From contig NZ_PJRJ01000009.1 in NCBI RefSeq assembly GCF_003711395.1, forward strand, positions 1-64,000: 64,000 bases of DNA. The letters are read 5' to 3'. How positions within the stretch are numbered: position 1 is the stretch's first letter; the number at the start of each line of letters is the position of its first letter. The notes under the pieces were generated by a model. It was not told where the DNA came from. It worked only from the letters and a program-made list of their open reading frames with translations, and made no database searches. The position numbers and the translations under genes were made by a program. This document shows positions 44,828 to 55,567 of this stretch, in pieces. This DNA is from Acinetobacter sp. B51(2017) (GTDB lineage: Bacteria > Pseudomonadota > Gammaproteobacteria > Pseudomonadales > Moraxellaceae).

Positions 44828-45139
44828 ATGTCTAACCAGAGAATTCGTATCCGTCTTAAGTCTTTTGATCACCGTTTAATTGATCAATCAGCTCAAGAAA
44901 TCGTAGAAACAGCAAAACGTACTGGCGCACAAGTTTGTGGTCCAATTCCAATGCCTACACGCATTGAACGTTTTAACGTTTTAACATCACCACACGTTAA
45001 CAAAGATGCGCGTGACCAATACGAGATCCGCACTTACAAACGTTTGATCGACATCGTTCAACCTACAGACAAAACTGTAGACGCGTTGATGAAGTTAGAT
45101 CTTGCAGCTGGTGTTGATGTTCAGATCGCATTGGGTTAA
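44828..45139 (+). CDS. rpsJ: 30S ribosomal protein S10
   Basis: The 103-residue protein, same length as E. coli S10, starts [23 protein letters not shown] lies nine bases before ATG 44828; the in-frame extension to 44792 has no such site. S10 (NusE) also joins antitermination complexes. First gene of the S10 operon. Confidence 0.97.
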
Positions 45140-45198
45140 GGCTTTCGGTTAATTAACGCTCTAAGTTAATTAAGCCGCTTTTTTAGAGGTTTATGCAC

Positions 45199-45837
45199 AT
45201 GGCTATTGGTTTAGTCGGTCGCAAGTGCGGTATGACGCGTATCTTTACAGATGCTGGCGTTTCTGTACCTGTAACAGTGATTGAGGTTGATCCTAACCGC
45301 ATCACTCAAATCAAAACGCTTGAAACTGATGGTTATCAAGCGATTCAAATCACTACTGGTGAACGTCGCGAATCTCGCGTAACTAACGCTCAGAAAGGTC
45401 ACTTCGCGAAAGCGGGTGTTGCTGCTGGTCGTCTAGTTCAAGAATTCCGCGCTACAGAAGCTGATCTTGAAGGTCGTGAAGTTGGTGGTATGCTTACTGT
45501 TGAGTTGTTCCAAGTTGGTCAAATCGTTGACGTAACTGGTACTTCTAAAGGTAAAGGTTTCCAAGGTGGTGTTAAGCGTTGGAACTTCCGTACGCAAGAT
45601 GCTACTCACGGTAACTCGGTTTCTCACCGTGTTCTAGGTTCTACAGGTCAAAACCAGACTCCTGGTCGCGTATTCAAAGGCAAAAAAATGGCTGGCCATT
45701 TAGGTGCTGAACGCGTAACTACACAGGGTCTTGAAATCGTTGCTATCGACGTTGAACGTTCAGTTCTTGTTGTGAAAGGCGCGGTTCCTGGTGCTACTGG
45801 TGGCGACGTAACTGTTCGTCCTACGATCAAGGCCTGA
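45199..45837 (+). CDS. rplC: 50S ribosomal protein L3
   Basis: The 212-residue protein starts [25 protein letters not shown] is eight bases before ATG 45199, while the ATG at 45193 is too close to it. The segment [20 protein letters not shown] includes the glutamine that PrmB methylates in E. coli. L3 starts 50S assembly. Confidence 0.97.
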   Translation: MAIGLVGRKCGMTRIFTDAGVSVPVTVIEVDPNRITQIKTLETDGYQAIQITTGERRESRVTNAQKGHFAKAGVAAGRLVQEFRATEADLEGREVGGMLTVELFQVGQIVDVTGTSKGKGFQGGVKRWNFRTQDATHGNSVSHRVLGSTGQNQTPGRVFKGKKMAGHLGAERVTTQGLEIVAIDVERSVLVVKGAVPGATGGDVTVRPTIKA

Positions 45838-45848
45838 GGGGAAATAAC

Positions 45849-46451
45849 GTGAATTTAAATACTGTTTCCGGCTCTGCTGTTGAATTATCAGAAGTTGCGT
45901 TCGGTCGTGAATTTAATGAAGCTCTTGTACACCAAGTTGTTACAGCTTACTTAGCTGGTGGTCGTCAAGGTTCTAAAGCTCAGAAATCACGCGCAGACGT
46001 TTCTGGCGGTGGTAAAAAGCCGTTCCGTCAAAAAGGTACTGGCCGCGCTCGTGCTGGTTCTATTCGTAGCCCAATCTGGGTTGGCGGTGGTAAAACTTTT
46101 GCTGCTCGTCCACAAGACTGGTCTCAAAAAGTAAACCGTAAAATGTATCGCGGTGCTATGCAATGCATCCTAGCTGAACTTGTTCGTCAAGATCGCTTAG
46201 TTTTAGTTGAAGAGTTTGCTGTTGCTGCTCCAAAAACTAAAGAATTGCTTGCAAAACTTAACGACTTAAATGCGACTCGCGCATTGATCGTTACTGATGC
46301 TGTTGATGAGAACTTGTATCTAGCTGCTCGTAACATTCCACACGTTGATGTGGTTGATGCTACTGCTATTGATCCTGTTAGCTTGATCGCGTTCGATAAA
46401 GTTGTTATGTCTGTAGCTGCTGCTAAGAAAATTGAGGTAGAACTCGGATGA
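45849..46451 (+). CDS. rplD: 50S ribosomal protein L4
   Basis: The 200-residue protein contains the exit-tunnel loop ([19 protein letters not shown]). The start is GTG 45849 with AGGGG upstream. In E. coli L4 represses its own operon through the S10 leader. It overlaps rplW by four bases. Confidence 0.97.
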   Translation: MNLNTVSGSAVELSEVAFGREFNEALVHQVVTAYLAGGRQGSKAQKSRADVSGGGKKPFRQKGTGRARAGSIRSPIWVGGGKTFAARPQDWSQKVNRKMYRGAMQCILAELVRQDRLVLVEEFAVAAPKTKELLAKLNDLNATRALIVTDAVDENLYLAARNIPHVDVVDATAIDPVSLIAFDKVVMSVAAAKKIEVELG

Positions 46452-46768
46452 ACAACGAACGTTTATATCAAGTCCTTCAAGGACCTGTTTTCTCAGAAAA
46501 AGCACAAGTTTTAGGCGAAACTGCTGGTGTTCAAGTTTTTAAAGTTGCGACTGATGCAACTAAACTTGAAATCAAAAAAGCTGTTGAGCAATTATTTGGT
46601 GTTCAAGTTGTTAAAGTTAACACAACGATCACTAAAGGTAAGACTAAACGCTTTGGTAAAACTATCGGACGTCGTTCTGATGTTAAAAAAGCATACGTCA
46701 CCCTGAAAGCTGGCCAAGATGTTGAAATGGCTGACTTGGGCGATGCCGCTGAAAGCGCAGCGGAATAA
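46448..46768 (+). CDS. rplW: 50S ribosomal protein L23
   Basis: The 106-residue L23 sits at the tunnel exit and binds trigger factor and SRP. It begins [19 protein letters not shown] and has the family's [20 protein letters not shown]. The C-terminal extension ([14 protein letters not shown]) is acidic. It is coupled to rplD. Confidence 0.96.
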   Translation: MNNERLYQVLQGPVFSEKAQVLGETAGVQVFKVATDATKLEIKKAVEQLFGVQVVKVNTTITKGKTKRFGKTIGRRSDVKKAYVTLKAGQDVEMADLGDAAESAAE

Positions 46769-46779
46769 GGACGAAAACT

Positions 46780-47604
46780 ATGCCTATTCAAAAATGTAAG
46801 CCAACGTCTCCAGGACGTCGCTTTGTAGAGAAAGTCGTTCACGACCATCTTCACAAAGGTGCTCCATACGCTCCATTAGTAGAAGCTAAAAAGCGTACTG
46901 GCGGCCGTAATAACAACGGTCACATCACGACTCGTCACGTTGGTGGCGGTCACAAGCAGCACTACCGTCTAGTTGACTTTAAACGTAACAAAGATGGTAT
47001 TCCTGCAACTGTAGAGCGTATTGAATACGATCCTAACCGTACTGCACACATTGCACTTGTATTGTATGCTGACGGTGAACGTCGTTACATCATCGCGCCT
47101 AAAGGCCTTCGCGCTGGCGATAAAGTACAATCTGGTAACGATGCTCCAATTCGTCCAGGTAACTGCTTACCGCTTCGCAACATGCCTATCGGTTCTACTC
47201 TTCACAACATCGAACTTAAAATCGGTAAAGGCGCGCAATTAGCTCGTTCTGCTGGTACTTCAGTTCAATTGTTGGGTCGTGACGGTTCTTACGCTATCGT
47301 TCGTCTTCGTTCAGGCGAGATGCGTAAAATTCACGTTGAATGCCGTGCTGTGTTAGGTGAAGTATCTAACTCAGAAAGCAACCTTCGTTCACTAGGTAAA
47401 GCTGGTGCATCACGCTGGCGTGGTGTTCGTCCTACCGTTCGTGGTATGGCGATGAACCCAGTTGACCATCCACACGGTGGTGGTGAAGGGCGTAACAAAG
47501 GTATTCAACCTGTAAGCCCATGGGGTCAAAAAGCTAAAGGGTACAAGACACGTACCAACAAGCGTACGACTAAGATGATTATTCGCGACCGTCGCGTTAA
47601 GTAA
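46780..47604 (+). CDS. rplB: 50S ribosomal protein L2
   Basis: The 274-residue L2 lies near the peptidyl transferase centre. Typical segments: [15 protein letters not shown], then [15 protein letters not shown], then [19 protein letters not shown], which carries the conserved His. It follows rplW by 11 bases. Confidence 0.98.
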   Translation: MPIQKCKPTSPGRRFVEKVVHDHLHKGAPYAPLVEAKKRTGGRNNNGHITTRHVGGGHKQHYRLVDFKRNKDGIPATVERIEYDPNRTAHIALVLYADGERRYIIAPKGLRAGDKVQSGNDAPIRPGNCLPLRNMPIGSTLHNIELKIGKGAQLARSAGTSVQLLGRDGSYAIVRLRSGEMRKIHVECRAVLGEVSNSESNLRSLGKAGASRWRGVRPTVRGMAMNPVDHPHGGGEGRNKGIQPVSPWGQKAKGYKTRTNKRTTKMIIRDRRVK

Positions 47605-47623
47605 CAAGTAAAGGAATCTGACA

Positions 47624-47899
47624 ATGCCTCGTTCTCTGAAAAAAGGCCCATTCGTCGATGCGCACTTGTTCGCTAAGGTTGAAGCGGCTATCGCGGCTAA
47701 TAACCGTAAGCCGATCAAAACTTGGTCGCGTCGTTCGATGATCCTCCCGGATTTTGTTGGTTTAACAATTTCTGTTCATAATGGCCGTAACCATGTTCCA
47801 GTGATCGTATCTGAACATATGGTTGGTCATAAACTCGGTGAATTCGCGCCAACTCGTACCTATCGTGGTCACGGTGTTGACAAGAAATCTAAACGCTAA
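47624..47899 (+). CDS. rpsS: 30S ribosomal protein S19
   Basis: The 91-residue S19 of the 30S head ([20 protein letters not shown], then [21 protein letters not shown]). AAGGAA precedes the ATG, and rplV follows directly. Confidence 0.97.
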   Translation: MPRSLKKGPFVDAHLFAKVEAAIAANNRKPIKTWSRRSMILPDFVGLTISVHNGRNHVPVIVSEHMVGHKLGEFAPTRTYRGHGVDKKSKR

Positions 47900-47905
47900 G
47901 GTGCT

Positions 47906-48238
47906 ATGATGGAAGTTACTGCTAAATTACGCGGTGCCGCTATCTCGGCACAAAAAGCACGTTTGGTTGCAGACTTGATCCGCGGCAAATCTGTTGCGCA
48001 TGCTTTAAACATTTTAAACTTCAGCAACAAAAAAGCTGCAGTTTTAGTTAAAAAAGCATTGGAATCTGCGATTGCAAACGCTGAACATAATAACAGTTTA
48101 GATGTAGACGATCTTAAAGTTTCTACGATCTACGTTGACGAAGGCATGAGCCTTAAACGTATTATGCCACGTGCTAAAGGCCGTGCAGATCGTATTACTA
48201 AGCGTACTTGTCACATCACCGTTAAGGTAGGGGTTTGA
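47906..48238 (+). CDS. rplV: 50S ribosomal protein L22
   Basis: The 110-residue L22 lines the exit tunnel with L4. It starts [20 protein letters not shown]. The beta-hairpin tip [11 protein letters not shown], where macrolide-resistance changes occur in other bacteria, looks wild-type. Confidence 0.97.
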
Positions 48239-48239
48239 T

Positions 48240-48992
48240 ATGGGTCAGAAGGTTCATCCAATCGGTATCCGCCTAGGTGTTGTGAAACGTCATAACGCTA
48301 ACTGGTATGCGAGTCCGAAACAATACGCTGAATACTTGCTTAAAGATTTGCAAGTTCGTGAGTTTTTAAACAAAAAACTTAAGAACGCAATGGTAAGCAA
48401 TATTCTTATCGAACGTCCTACTGGCGCTGCTAAAATTACAATTAGCACTGCTCGTCCTGGTATCGTTATCGGTAAAAAAGGCGAAGACATTGAGAAATTA
48501 CAACGCGAATTAACATCTATTATGGGTGTTCCTGCGCAAGTAAGCATCAACGAAATCGATCGTCCAGACTTAGACGCGCGTCTAGTTGCTGAAGGTATCG
48601 CTTCTCAATTAGAAAAACGTGTAATGTTCCGTCGTGCTATGAAGCGTGCGGTTCAAAACTCTATGCGTGCTGGTGCTAAAGGTATTAAAGTTGAAGTTTC
48701 AGGCCGTTTAGGTGGTGCTGAGATCGCTCGTACAGAATGGTATCGTGAAGGTCGTGTACCTTTGCATACGCTTCGTGCGGACATCGACTACTCTTCAGTA
48801 CGTGCTGAGACTACTTACGGTACGATTGGTGTTAAAGTTTGGGTATTCCGCGGTGAGATCCTTGGTGGCATGAAACAAGTCATGAACCCAGCTCCTGCTG
48901 AAGAACGTCCAGCTAAACGCGGTCGCGGTCGTGGTGAAGGTCAAGAGCGTCGTGGTCGTCGCAATGATCGTTCTGCTGAAAAAGGAGAATAA
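48240..48992 (+). CDS. rpsC: 30S ribosomal protein S3
   Basis: The 250-residue S3 has the KH domain ([20 protein letters not shown]) and the mRNA-entry helicase region. It is about 17 residues longer than E. coli S3 because of a charged Arg/Gly-rich tail ([20 protein letters not shown]). Confidence 0.97.
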   Translation: MGQKVHPIGIRLGVVKRHNANWYASPKQYAEYLLKDLQVREFLNKKLKNAMVSNILIERPTGAAKITISTARPGIVIGKKGEDIEKLQRELTSIMGVPAQVSINEIDRPDLDARLVAEGIASQLEKRVMFRRAMKRAVQNSMRAGAKGIKVEVSGRLGGAEIARTEWYREGRVPLHTLRADIDYSSVRAETTYGTIGVKVWVFRGEILGGMKQVMNPAPAEERPAKRGRGRGEGQERRGRRNDRSAEKGE

Positions 48993-48995
48993 TCC

Positions 48996-49409
48996 ATGTT
49001 GCAACCTAAACGTATGAAATTCCGTAAGGTGCAAAAAGGCCGTAACACTGGTCTTGCGCATCGCGGTAGCTCAGTATCTTTCGGTACTATCGCGCTTAAA
49101 TCAATTGAACGTGGTCGTATGACTGCTCGTCAAATTGAAGCAGCTCGTCGTACAATCAGCCGTCGTATTAAACGTGGTGGTAAGATCTTTATCCGTGTTT
49201 TCCCAGACAAACCAATTACTAATAAACCATTAGAAGTTCGTATGGGTAAAGGTAAAGGTTCTGTGGAATACTGGGTTTGTGAAATCAAACCAGGTAAAGT
49301 CTTGTACGAAATTGATGGTGTTAACGAAGAATTGGCTCGTGAAGCGTTCACGCTTGCAGCTGCTAAACTTCCGTTTAAAACCACTATCGTGACTCGGACG
49401 GTAATGTAA
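48996..49409 (+). CDS. rplP: 50S ribosomal protein L16
   Basis: The 137-residue L16 binds 23S rRNA near the A site. It begins [19 protein letters not shown] and has the [21 protein letters not shown] segment. GGAG precedes the start. Its last base is the first of the rpmC ATG. Confidence 0.97.
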   Translation: MLQPKRMKFRKVQKGRNTGLAHRGSSVSFGTIALKSIERGRMTARQIEAARRTISRRIKRGGKIFIRVFPDKPITNKPLEVRMGKGKGSVEYWVCEIKPGKVLYEIDGVNEELAREAFTLAAAKLPFKTTIVTRTVM

Positions 49410-49606
49410 TGAAAACTAAAGATCTACGTGAAAAGTCGGTAGAAGAGTTGACAGCTTTGCTTGATGAGCAACAGCTTAACCAATTCCGTCTTCGTATGGC
49501 GAAAGCAACTGGTCAATTGGGTAAATCGCACGAAGTTGCATTAACTCGTAAAACTATTGCTCGTATTAAGACCCTCCTTACCGAAAAACAGGGGAACGGA
49601 CAATGA
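49409..49606 (+). CDS. rpmC: 50S ribosomal protein L29
   Basis: The 65-residue helical L29 ([20 protein letters not shown], then [12 protein letters not shown]) lies at the tunnel exit. It overlaps rplP at the 5' end and rpsQ at the 3' end. Confidence 0.96.
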   Translation: MKTKDLREKSVEELTALLDEQQLNQFRLRMAKATGQLGKSHEVALTRKTIARIKTLLTEKQGNGQ

Positions 49607-49860
49607 GTGAGCAAACAGTTCGCACGTTAACAGGTAAAGTAGTAAGCGACAAGATGGACAAGTCTATCGTTGTGCTTATCGAACGCCGCGTTCAACACCC
49701 GTTGTATGGCAAATCAATCCGCCGTTCAACAAAATTACACGCTCATGATGAAAACAACACTGCTAAAGCTGGTGATGTTGTAACAATCAAAGAATGCCGC
49801 CCAATGTCTAAAACTAAGTCTTGGACTTTAGTTGAAGTGATTGAAGCAGCAGCTGAGTAA
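49603..49860 (+). CDS. rpsQ: 30S ribosomal protein S17
   Basis: The 85-residue S17 is a primary 16S rRNA binder ([21 protein letters not shown], then KIKECRP-like [14 protein letters not shown]). It is the last gene of the S10 operon; an 88-base gap with a long hairpin follows. Confidence 0.96.
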   Translation: MSEQTVRTLTGKVVSDKMDKSIVVLIERRVQHPLYGKSIRRSTKLHAHDENNTAKAGDVVTIKECRPMSKTKSWTLVEVIEAAAE

Positions 49861-49875
49861 TTAACGTTCTTGCAT

Positions 49876-49925
49876 CATCGGTCAATTTCGAGTACTCTTT
49901 GAGCCTTTCGAAATTCTGACCGATG
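49876..49925 (+). promoter_or_regulatory. Long stem-loop between rpsQ and rplN
   Basis: CATCGGTCA (49876-49884) pairs with TGACCGATG (49917-49925), and ATTTCGA (49885-49891) pairs with TCGAAAT (49908-49914). A two-base bulge and a 16-base loop complete it. There is no T tract, so it is not a standard terminator. It may be an RNA-processing or ribosomal-protein control site at the S10/spc junction. Confidence 0.7.
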
Positions 49926-49948
49926 TTGCTCGGTTTTGGAGTAGGGCA

Positions 49949-50317
49949 ATGATTCAAACCGAAAGTATGCTCGACGTAGCAGACAACAGTGGTGCTCGCC
50001 GCGTACAATGTATTAAAGTACTTGGTGGTTCACATCGTCGTTATGCTTCTGTTGGCGACATCATTAAAGTTACTGTAAAAGAAGCAATTCCACGCGCTCG
50101 TGTTAAAAAAGGCGACGTGATGAATGCTGTAGTTGTACGTACAAAATTCGGCATCCGTCGTGCAGACGGTTCTGTGATTCGTTTCGACGATAACGCAGCT
50201 GTTATTTTGAACAACAACAAAGCGCCGATTGCGACTCGTATTTTCGGACCAGTGACTCGTGAACTTCGTACTGAACAGTTCATGAAAATTATTTCATTGG
50301 CTCCTGAAGTTCTATAA
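49949..50317 (+). CDS. rplN: 50S ribosomal protein L14
   Basis: The 122-residue L14 ([20 protein letters not shown], then [22 protein letters not shown]) is at the subunit interface and binds RsfS. First gene of the spc operon. GGAGTAGGG lies upstream of ATG 49949. Confidence 0.97.
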   Translation: MIQTESMLDVADNSGARRVQCIKVLGGSHRRYASVGDIIKVTVKEAIPRARVKKGDVMNAVVVRTKFGIRRADGSVIRFDDNAAVILNNNKAPIATRIFGPVTRELRTEQFMKIISLAPEVL

Positions 50318-50326
50318 GAGGCACTC

Positions 50327-50644
50327 ATGGCTAAGATTAAAAAGGGCGATCAAGTAATTGTGATCGCAGGTAAAGAAAAAGGCAAACAGGGTACTGTATT
50401 GTCTGTTTCAAATGACCGCGTTCTTGTTGAAGGCTTGAACTTGGTTAAGAAGCATCAAAAGCCGAACCGTGCAACGGGTGCTGAAGGCGCTATCGTTACA
50501 CAAGAAGCTACGCTTCATATCTCAAACGTGGCAATTTTTAATGCTGCAACCCAAAAGGCTGACCGTGTTGGTTACCAAGTAGTTGAAGGCGTGAAAACTC
50601 GCGTATTCAAATCTACTGGTGAATCAGTGGCGGTAGCGAAGTAA
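50327..50644 (+). CDS. rplX: 50S ribosomal protein L24
   Basis: The 105-residue L24 starts 50S assembly. The KOW motif ([20 protein letters not shown]) and the [12 protein letters not shown] segment identify it. GAGG precedes ATG 50327. Confidence 0.97.
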   Translation: MAKIKKGDQVIVIAGKEKGKQGTVLSVSNDRVLVEGLNLVKKHQKPNRATGAEGAIVTQEATLHISNVAIFNAATQKADRVGYQVVEGVKTRVFKSTGESVAVAK

Positions 50645-50660
50645 TAGGTTGAATTAGGCT

Positions 50661-51197
50661 ATGGCCAGACTTAAAGCACGTTATAACGACGAACTTAAAG
50701 CTCAGTTACAAGAGACTTTAGGTGTTAAAAATGTGATGGAAATTCCACGCATTACAAAAATTACTATCAACATGGGTGTTGGTGCGGCTTCTGCTGACAA
50801 AAAACTCCTTGATGGTGCTCTAGCGGATATGCAAGCAATTGCTGGTCAAAAACCAGTTCTTACTCTTGCACGTAAATCTATCGCTGGTTTCAAAATCCGT
50901 GACGGTTGGCCGATTGGTTGTAAAGTTACTTTACGCGGCGAACGCATGTACGAATTCTTAGACCGTTTGATCTCTATTGCGATCCCACGTATTCGTGACT
51001 TCCGTGGTTTCTCTGCGAAATCATTTGATGGTCGTGGTAACTACTCAATGGGTCTTAAAGAACAAATCATGTTCCCAGAGATCGATTTTGATAAGATTGA
51101 TCGTATTCGTGGTATGGACATTACCATTACTACGACTGCTCGCACCGATGACGAAGGCCGTGCGCTTATGCGTGCATTCGGCTTCCCGTTCAAATAA
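50661..51197 (+). CDS. rplE: 50S ribosomal protein L5
   Basis: The 178-residue L5 binds 5S rRNA and contacts the P-site tRNA. Segments [17 protein letters not shown] and [26 protein letters not shown] are typical. In E. coli S8 represses translation at the rplE start; I did not check for that fold here. Confidence 0.97.
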   Translation: MARLKARYNDELKAQLQETLGVKNVMEIPRITKITINMGVGAASADKKLLDGALADMQAIAGQKPVLTLARKSIAGFKIRDGWPIGCKVTLRGERMYEFLDRLISIAIPRIRDFRGFSAKSFDGRGNYSMGLKEQIMFPEIDFDKIDRIRGMDITITTTARTDDEGRALMRAFGFPFK

Positions 51198-51206
51198 GAG
51201 GTCGAT

Positions 51207-51512
51207 ATGGCTAAGAAAGGTATGATTAATCGCGAATTGAAACGCGAAGCTACTGTTGCTAAATACGCTGCGAAACGTGCTGAATTAAAAGCAATTATCG
51301 CAAACGTAAATGCATCAGACGAAGAACGTTTCGAAGCGATGATGAAATTTCAAGCATTACCACGTAATGCGTCTCCAGTACGTCTTCGCAACCGTTGTGG
51401 TTTAACTGGTCGTCCTCACGGTTTCTTCCGTAAGTTCGGTCTAAGCCGTAACAAACTACGCGATACAGTAATGCAAGGTGATGTACCTGGCGTTGTTAAG
51501 GCAAGCTGGTAA
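51207..51512 (+). CDS. rpsN: 30S ribosomal protein S14 (zinc-free type)
   Basis: The 101-residue S14 is the long form: it has [27 protein letters not shown] but no CxxC zinc pairs. It therefore needs no zinc, as in most gammaproteobacteria. Confidence 0.97.
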   Translation: MAKKGMINRELKREATVAKYAAKRAELKAIIANVNASDEERFEAMMKFQALPRNASPVRLRNRCGLTGRPHGFFRKFGLSRNKLRDTVMQGDVPGVVKASW

Positions 51513-51524
51513 GGAGCACTATAA

Positions 51525-51920
51525 ATGAGTATGCAAGATACCGTTGCCGACATGTTAACACGTGTTCGTAACGCGCAAATGGCGAAGAAACAAACTGTTT
51601 CTATGCCAAACTCTAAGTTAAAAGTTGCGATTGCTAACGTTCTTAAACAAGAAGGTTATATCGCTGAAGTAGCGGTTGCTGATGCCGAAGGTAAAGCAAC
51701 GCTTACTTTGACTTTAAAATATTTCGAAGGCAAACCAGTTATCGAAACTGTGAAACGCGTAAGCCGTCCTGGTCTACGTCAATATCGCGGTAAAGATGCA
51801 CTTCCTAGCGTTAAGCAAGGTTTAGGTATTGCAATTGTTTCTACAAGCAAAGGCATCATGACTGATCGCGCTGCACGTGCTGCGGGCATCGGTGGTGAAG
51901 TTATTGCTTTTGTTTCTTAA
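51525..51920 (+). CDS. rpsH: 30S ribosomal protein S8
   Basis: The 131-residue S8 ([18 protein letters not shown], then [20 protein letters not shown]) binds the central domain of 16S rRNA. It is the autogenous repressor of the spc operon in E. coli. AAGGAG precedes the start. Confidence 0.97.
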   Translation: MSMQDTVADMLTRVRNAQMAKKQTVSMPNSKLKVAIANVLKQEGYIAEVAVADAEGKATLTLTLKYFEGKPVIETVKRVSRPGLRQYRGKDALPSVKQGLGIAIVSTSKGIMTDRAARAAGIGGEVIAFVS

Positions 51921-51933
51921 TAGGTGATTCCTC

Positions 51934-52467
51934 ATGTCTCGTGTGGCTAAAGCCCCAGTAACTGTACCTAACGGTGTTACAGTTACTCAGAACGGCCGGC
52001 AGGTCGAAGTGAAAGGCACTAAAGGTACATTGTCTTTCAACCTGCATGCGCTGGTCGAGCTTAAACAGGAAGACGGTACTCTAGTTATTGCTCCAAAAGC
52101 TGAGTCGAAAGACGCTTGGATGCAAGCTGGTACTGCTCGCGCTGTGCTTAACAACCTTGTAAAAGGTGTTAGCGAAGGTTTCGAACGTAAGTTACAGCTT
52201 ATCGGTGTTGGTTATAAAGCTGCGGTTAAAGGTAACGTTGTTAACCTTAACCTTGGTTTCTCTCACCCGATCGATTACAACCTTCCTGAAGGTGTAACTG
52301 CTGAAACTCCTACAGCAACTGAAATCGTACTTAAATCAGCTGACAAAGCTGCTCTAGGTCAAGTTGCTGCAGATATCCGTGGTTACCGTCCACCAGAGCC
52401 GTATAAAGGTAAAGGTGTTCGTTATTCTGACGAAGTTGTACTTCGTAAAGAAGCTAAGAAGAAATAA
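51934..52467 (+). CDS. rplF: 50S ribosomal protein L6
   Basis: The 177-residue L6 has two copies of its fold. The C-terminal signature [20 protein letters not shown] is present. It sits at the base of the factor-binding stalk. Confidence 0.97.
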   Translation: MSRVAKAPVTVPNGVTVTQNGRQVEVKGTKGTLSFNLHALVELKQEDGTLVIAPKAESKDAWMQAGTARAVLNNLVKGVSEGFERKLQLIGVGYKAAVKGNVVNLNLGFSHPIDYNLPEGVTAETPTATEIVLKSADKAALGQVAADIRGYRPPEPYKGKGVRYSDEVVLRKEAKKK

Positions 52468-52481
52468 GGCGCGAGGTTCTT

Positions 52482-52832
52482 ATGAACGAAAAGAAACAAT
52501 CCCGTTTGCGTCGTGCGAAAAGCACACGCTTGCACATCCGTGCGTTGGGTGCGACTCGTTTGTGTGTAAACCGCACTCCGCGTCACATCTATGCTCAAGT
52601 TATCTCAGCAGATGGTGGCAAAGTATTAGCGCAAGCTTCTACTTTAGACGCTACTCTACGTGCTGGTACAACTGGTAACGTTGAAGCGGCTCAAAAAGTT
52701 GGTGCTTTAATTGCAGAGCGTGCGAAAGCTGCTGGTGTAACTAAAGTTGCATTTGACCGTTCTGGTTTCAAATATCATGGTCGTATCAAAGCCTTGGCTG
52801 ATGCTGCTCGTGAAAACGGCTTGGAGTTCTAA
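52482..52832 (+). CDS. rplR: 50S ribosomal protein L18
   Basis: The 116-residue L18 binds 5S rRNA. It has a basic start ([20 protein letters not shown]) and the family's C-terminal [21 protein letters not shown]. Confidence 0.97.
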   Translation: MNEKKQSRLRRAKSTRLHIRALGATRLCVNRTPRHIYAQVISADGGKVLAQASTLDATLRAGTTGNVEAAQKVGALIAERAKAAGVTKVAFDRSGFKYHGRIKALADAARENGLEF

Positions 52833-52834
52833 TC

Positions 52835-53332
52835 ATGGCTAAAGTTGAACAAAACGAAGGTCTTGTTGAAAAGCTGGTAGCCGTTGATCGTGTTGCCAAA
52901 GTTGTTAAGGGTGGTCGTATCTTCTCTTTCACAGCATTAACAGTTGTGGGTGATGGTAATGGTCGCGTAGGTTTTGGTCGTGGTAAAGCGCGTGAAGTTC
53001 CAGCTGCTATTTCTAAAGCACTTGAAGCTGCTCGTCGTAACATGATTACTGTTGACTTAGTTAACGGTACTGTACAGCACCCGATCAATGCTCGTCACGG
53101 TGCAAGCCGCGTTTACATGCAACCTGCTTCTGAAGGTACTGGTGTAATTGCTGGTGGTGCTATGCGTGCAGTTCTAGAAGCTGTTGGTGTACGTAACGTA
53201 TTAACTAAATGCTATGGTTCTACAAACGCTGCTAACGTAGTAAACGCGACTTTTAATGGTCTGCGTGATATGACTTCTCCTGAGAAAGTTGCTGCGAAAC
53301 GTGGTCTTTCAGTAGAACAAATTCAAGGGTAA
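52835..53332 (+). CDS. rpsE: 30S ribosomal protein S5
   Basis: The 165-residue S5 has the double-stranded RNA-binding half ([20 protein letters not shown], then [12 protein letters not shown]) and the second half ([21 protein letters not shown]). It helps decoding accuracy and mRNA entry. It starts two bases after the rplR stop. Confidence 0.97.
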   Translation: MAKVEQNEGLVEKLVAVDRVAKVVKGGRIFSFTALTVVGDGNGRVGFGRGKAREVPAAISKALEAARRNMITVDLVNGTVQHPINARHGASRVYMQPASEGTGVIAGGAMRAVLEAVGVRNVLTKCYGSTNAANVVNATFNGLRDMTSPEKVAAKRGLSVEQIQG

Positions 53333-53338
53333 TCAATC

Positions 53339-53515
53339 ATGAAAACGATTAAAGTTACCCAGACTAAATCTGCATCGCACCGCTTGAAAAATCACAAGCT
53401 TAGCCTTCAAGGTTTAGGTCTGCGTCGTATTGGTCATACTGTAGAAGTGCAAGATACGCCTTCTAACCGTGGTATGATCAACCAAGTATACTATATGGTT
53501 AGTGTAGAGGAATAA
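53339..53515 (+). CDS. rpmD: 50S ribosomal protein L30
   Basis: I translated 58 residues, beginning [20 protein letters not shown] and including [22 protein letters not shown]. This is the standard bacterial L30 and lies in its expected place between rpsE and rplO. The frame is short but certain. Confidence 0.96.
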   Translation: MKTIKVTQTKSASHRLKNHKLSLQGLGLRRIGHTVEVQDTPSNRGMINQVYYMVSVEE

Positions 53516-53518
53516 GCC

Positions 53519-53959
53519 ATGACTCTGCGTTTAAATACAATTGCGCCTGCAGAAGGTGCTAAACGTGAAAGCGTTCGTCTAGGCCGTGGTATCGGTTCTG
53601 GTATGGGTAAGACTGGTGGCCGTGGTGTCAAAGGTCAAAACTCACGTAAGAGCGGTGGTACACGTCCTGGTTTCGAAGGCGGTCAAACAGCACTTTATCG
53701 TCGTTTGCCTAAATTCGGTTTCACTAGCCAACAGGCATTGAAAACTGCTGAAGTACGTTTATCTGAGCTTAACAAAGTTGAAGGCGATATCGTTTCTCTT
53801 GAAACTTTAAAAGCTGCAAACGTTGTACGTAAAGATATGTTACGTGCTCGTATCGTACTTTCTGGTGAAATTACTCGCGCATTCACTGTTCAAGGTGTTG
53901 TGTTGACTAAAGGCGCTAAAGCTGCTGTTGAAGCTGCTGGCGGTAAAGTCGAGGAGTAA
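53519..53959 (+). CDS. rplO: 50S ribosomal protein L15
   Basis: The 146-residue L15 ([20 protein letters not shown], then [20 protein letters not shown]) is a late-assembly protein whose glycine-rich N-terminal part threads through the 23S rRNA. It starts three bases after rpmD. Confidence 0.97.
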   Translation: MTLRLNTIAPAEGAKRESVRLGRGIGSGMGKTGGRGVKGQNSRKSGGTRPGFEGGQTALYRRLPKFGFTSQQALKTAEVRLSELNKVEGDIVSLETLKAANVVRKDMLRARIVLSGEITRAFTVQGVVLTKGAKAAVEAAGGKVEE

Positions 53960-53965
53960 TCTCCA

Positions 53966-55324
53966 GTGTCTATGACTCCTAGTTCTACAGGTCATGTTAA
54001 CATGATGAAAGGTCAGCCATTTCACGTCAAATATCGTGAAATTATTCGCAGAATGATGTTCCTCATTGGTGCGTTGCTGGTCTTTCGACTAGGAGCGCAT
54101 ATTCCAGTACCGGGTATCGATAATGCTGCCCTTGAGAATTTATTTAATGCAAACTCAGGCACAATCCTGGGTTTGTTTAATATGTTCTCAGGTGGTGCAT
54201 TAGAGCGAATGTCTATTCTTGCTCTTGGGATCATGCCATACATTTCTGCCTCAATTATTGTGCAGTTAATGTCAACTGTGGTGCCATCGCTCGAAGCTTT
54301 AAAAAAAGAAGGCGAGCAGGGTAAGCGTAAGATTAACCAATATACACGACAAGGAACGCTGTTCTTAGCCTTAGTGCAGTCGATTGGTATGTGTGCAGGT
54401 CTGATTAGTCAAGGAATTACCTTAACGTCAGGACTTGCTTTTTACATTCCAGCCGTGACTTCACTGGTTGCGGGTACAATGTTCTTGATGTGGTTGGGTG
54501 AGCAGATCACTGAACGCGGGGTAGGTAATGGTATTTCCATGATTATCTTCGCGGGTATTGTTGCAGGCTTGCCAACATTGGTAATGCAATCTTTCACCTC
54601 TATTGACAGCGGACAGTCAAGTTTAATTGGCTTAGCGATCTTCGCTCTGTTATCATTAGCGGTATTGGCAGCAATCGTGTTTATCGAGAAAGCGCAACGT
54701 CGTATTCCGGTAAACTATGCTCAAAAACAACAAGGTCGTCGTGTATTTACCGCGCAACAGACACATTTGCCATTAAAAATTAATATGGCGGGTGTAATTC
54801 CGGCAATTTTTGCCAGCTCATTGCTTTTGTTCCCAGCGAGCTTAGGTCAGTGGGTCGGTAGTGCTGACCCTGATGCAGGTTTAATTAAGCGTGGCCTACA
54901 AGATTTGGCACTCGTTTTGTCGCCTGGACAACCACTATATTTGGTACTCTTTGGTGCGTTAATTATTTTCTTCTGTTATTTCTATACTGCGCTAGTGTTT
55001 AGCCCTAAAGAAGTTTCCGAGAATTTAAAGCGTAGTGGAGCTTATGTGCCCGGTATACGCCCAGGTGAGCAAACTGCTCGTTACTTAGATCATATTCTCA
55101 ATCGTTTGACCTTTATTGGCGCGATCTACATTACAGTGGTGTGTTTGATGCCAATGGTGCTACAAAGCTCATTTGGTATTCCGTTTAGCTTAGGCGGCAC
55201 ATCGTTACTGATTGTAGTTGTTGTGGTGATGGACTTTATGGCTCAGCTGCAAGCTCATCTCACCTCGCATCAATACGATAATCAAACCCTAATGAGAAAA
55301 ACGACTGCTCATCCTAAGGGATAA
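53966..55324 (+). CDS. secY: Protein translocase subunit SecY
   Basis: The 452-residue core of the Sec channel has ten membrane helices. The plug region ([26 protein letters not shown]), GIGNGISM-like [13 protein letters not shown] and [15 protein letters not shown] are typical. The start is GTG 53966, nine bases after GAGGAG; ATG 53972 is too far. Confidence 0.97.
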
Positions 55325-55344
55325 GCGCACTTAGAGGTTTCATC

Positions 55345-55461
55345 ATGAAAGTACAAGCTTCTGTAAAGAAAATTTGTGGTAGCTGTAAAGTTATCCGTCG
55401 TAATGGGGTTATTCGCGTAATTTGTAGCGCAGAACCTCGTCATAAGCAGCGTCAAGGTTAA
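55345..55461 (+). CDS. rpmJ: 50S ribosomal protein L36
   Basis: I translated 38 residues ([20 protein letters not shown], then [18 protein letters not shown]). Cys11, Cys14, Cys27 and His33 form the zinc ribbon, so this is the zinc-containing type. It ends the spc operon after secY. Confidence 0.97.
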
Positions 55462-55476
55462 TCTAATCAAGACCTG

Positions 55477-55506
55477 TTGATTTCAGTAGGCTAATTAGGT
55501 TATTAT
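55477..55506 (+). promoter_or_regulatory. Promoter of the alpha operon
   Basis: TTGATT (55477-55482), an 18-base spacer and TATTAT (55501-55506) lie between rpmJ and rpsM. A start near 55513 is expected. Confidence 0.6.
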
Positions 55507-55533
55507 CCGCCCCTCAAGATTTTTGTGGGGCGG
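55507..55533 (+). promoter_or_regulatory. Hairpin in the alpha operon leader
   Basis: CCGCCCC (55507-55513) pairs with GGGGCGG (55527-55533), extended by CAA / TTG inside the loop. In E. coli the rpsM leader folds for S4 autoregulation. The resemblance here is positional only. Confidence 0.6.
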
Positions 55534-55567
55534 TTGATTATCTCTACTGCCTTTTTGGAGAAAGTGA

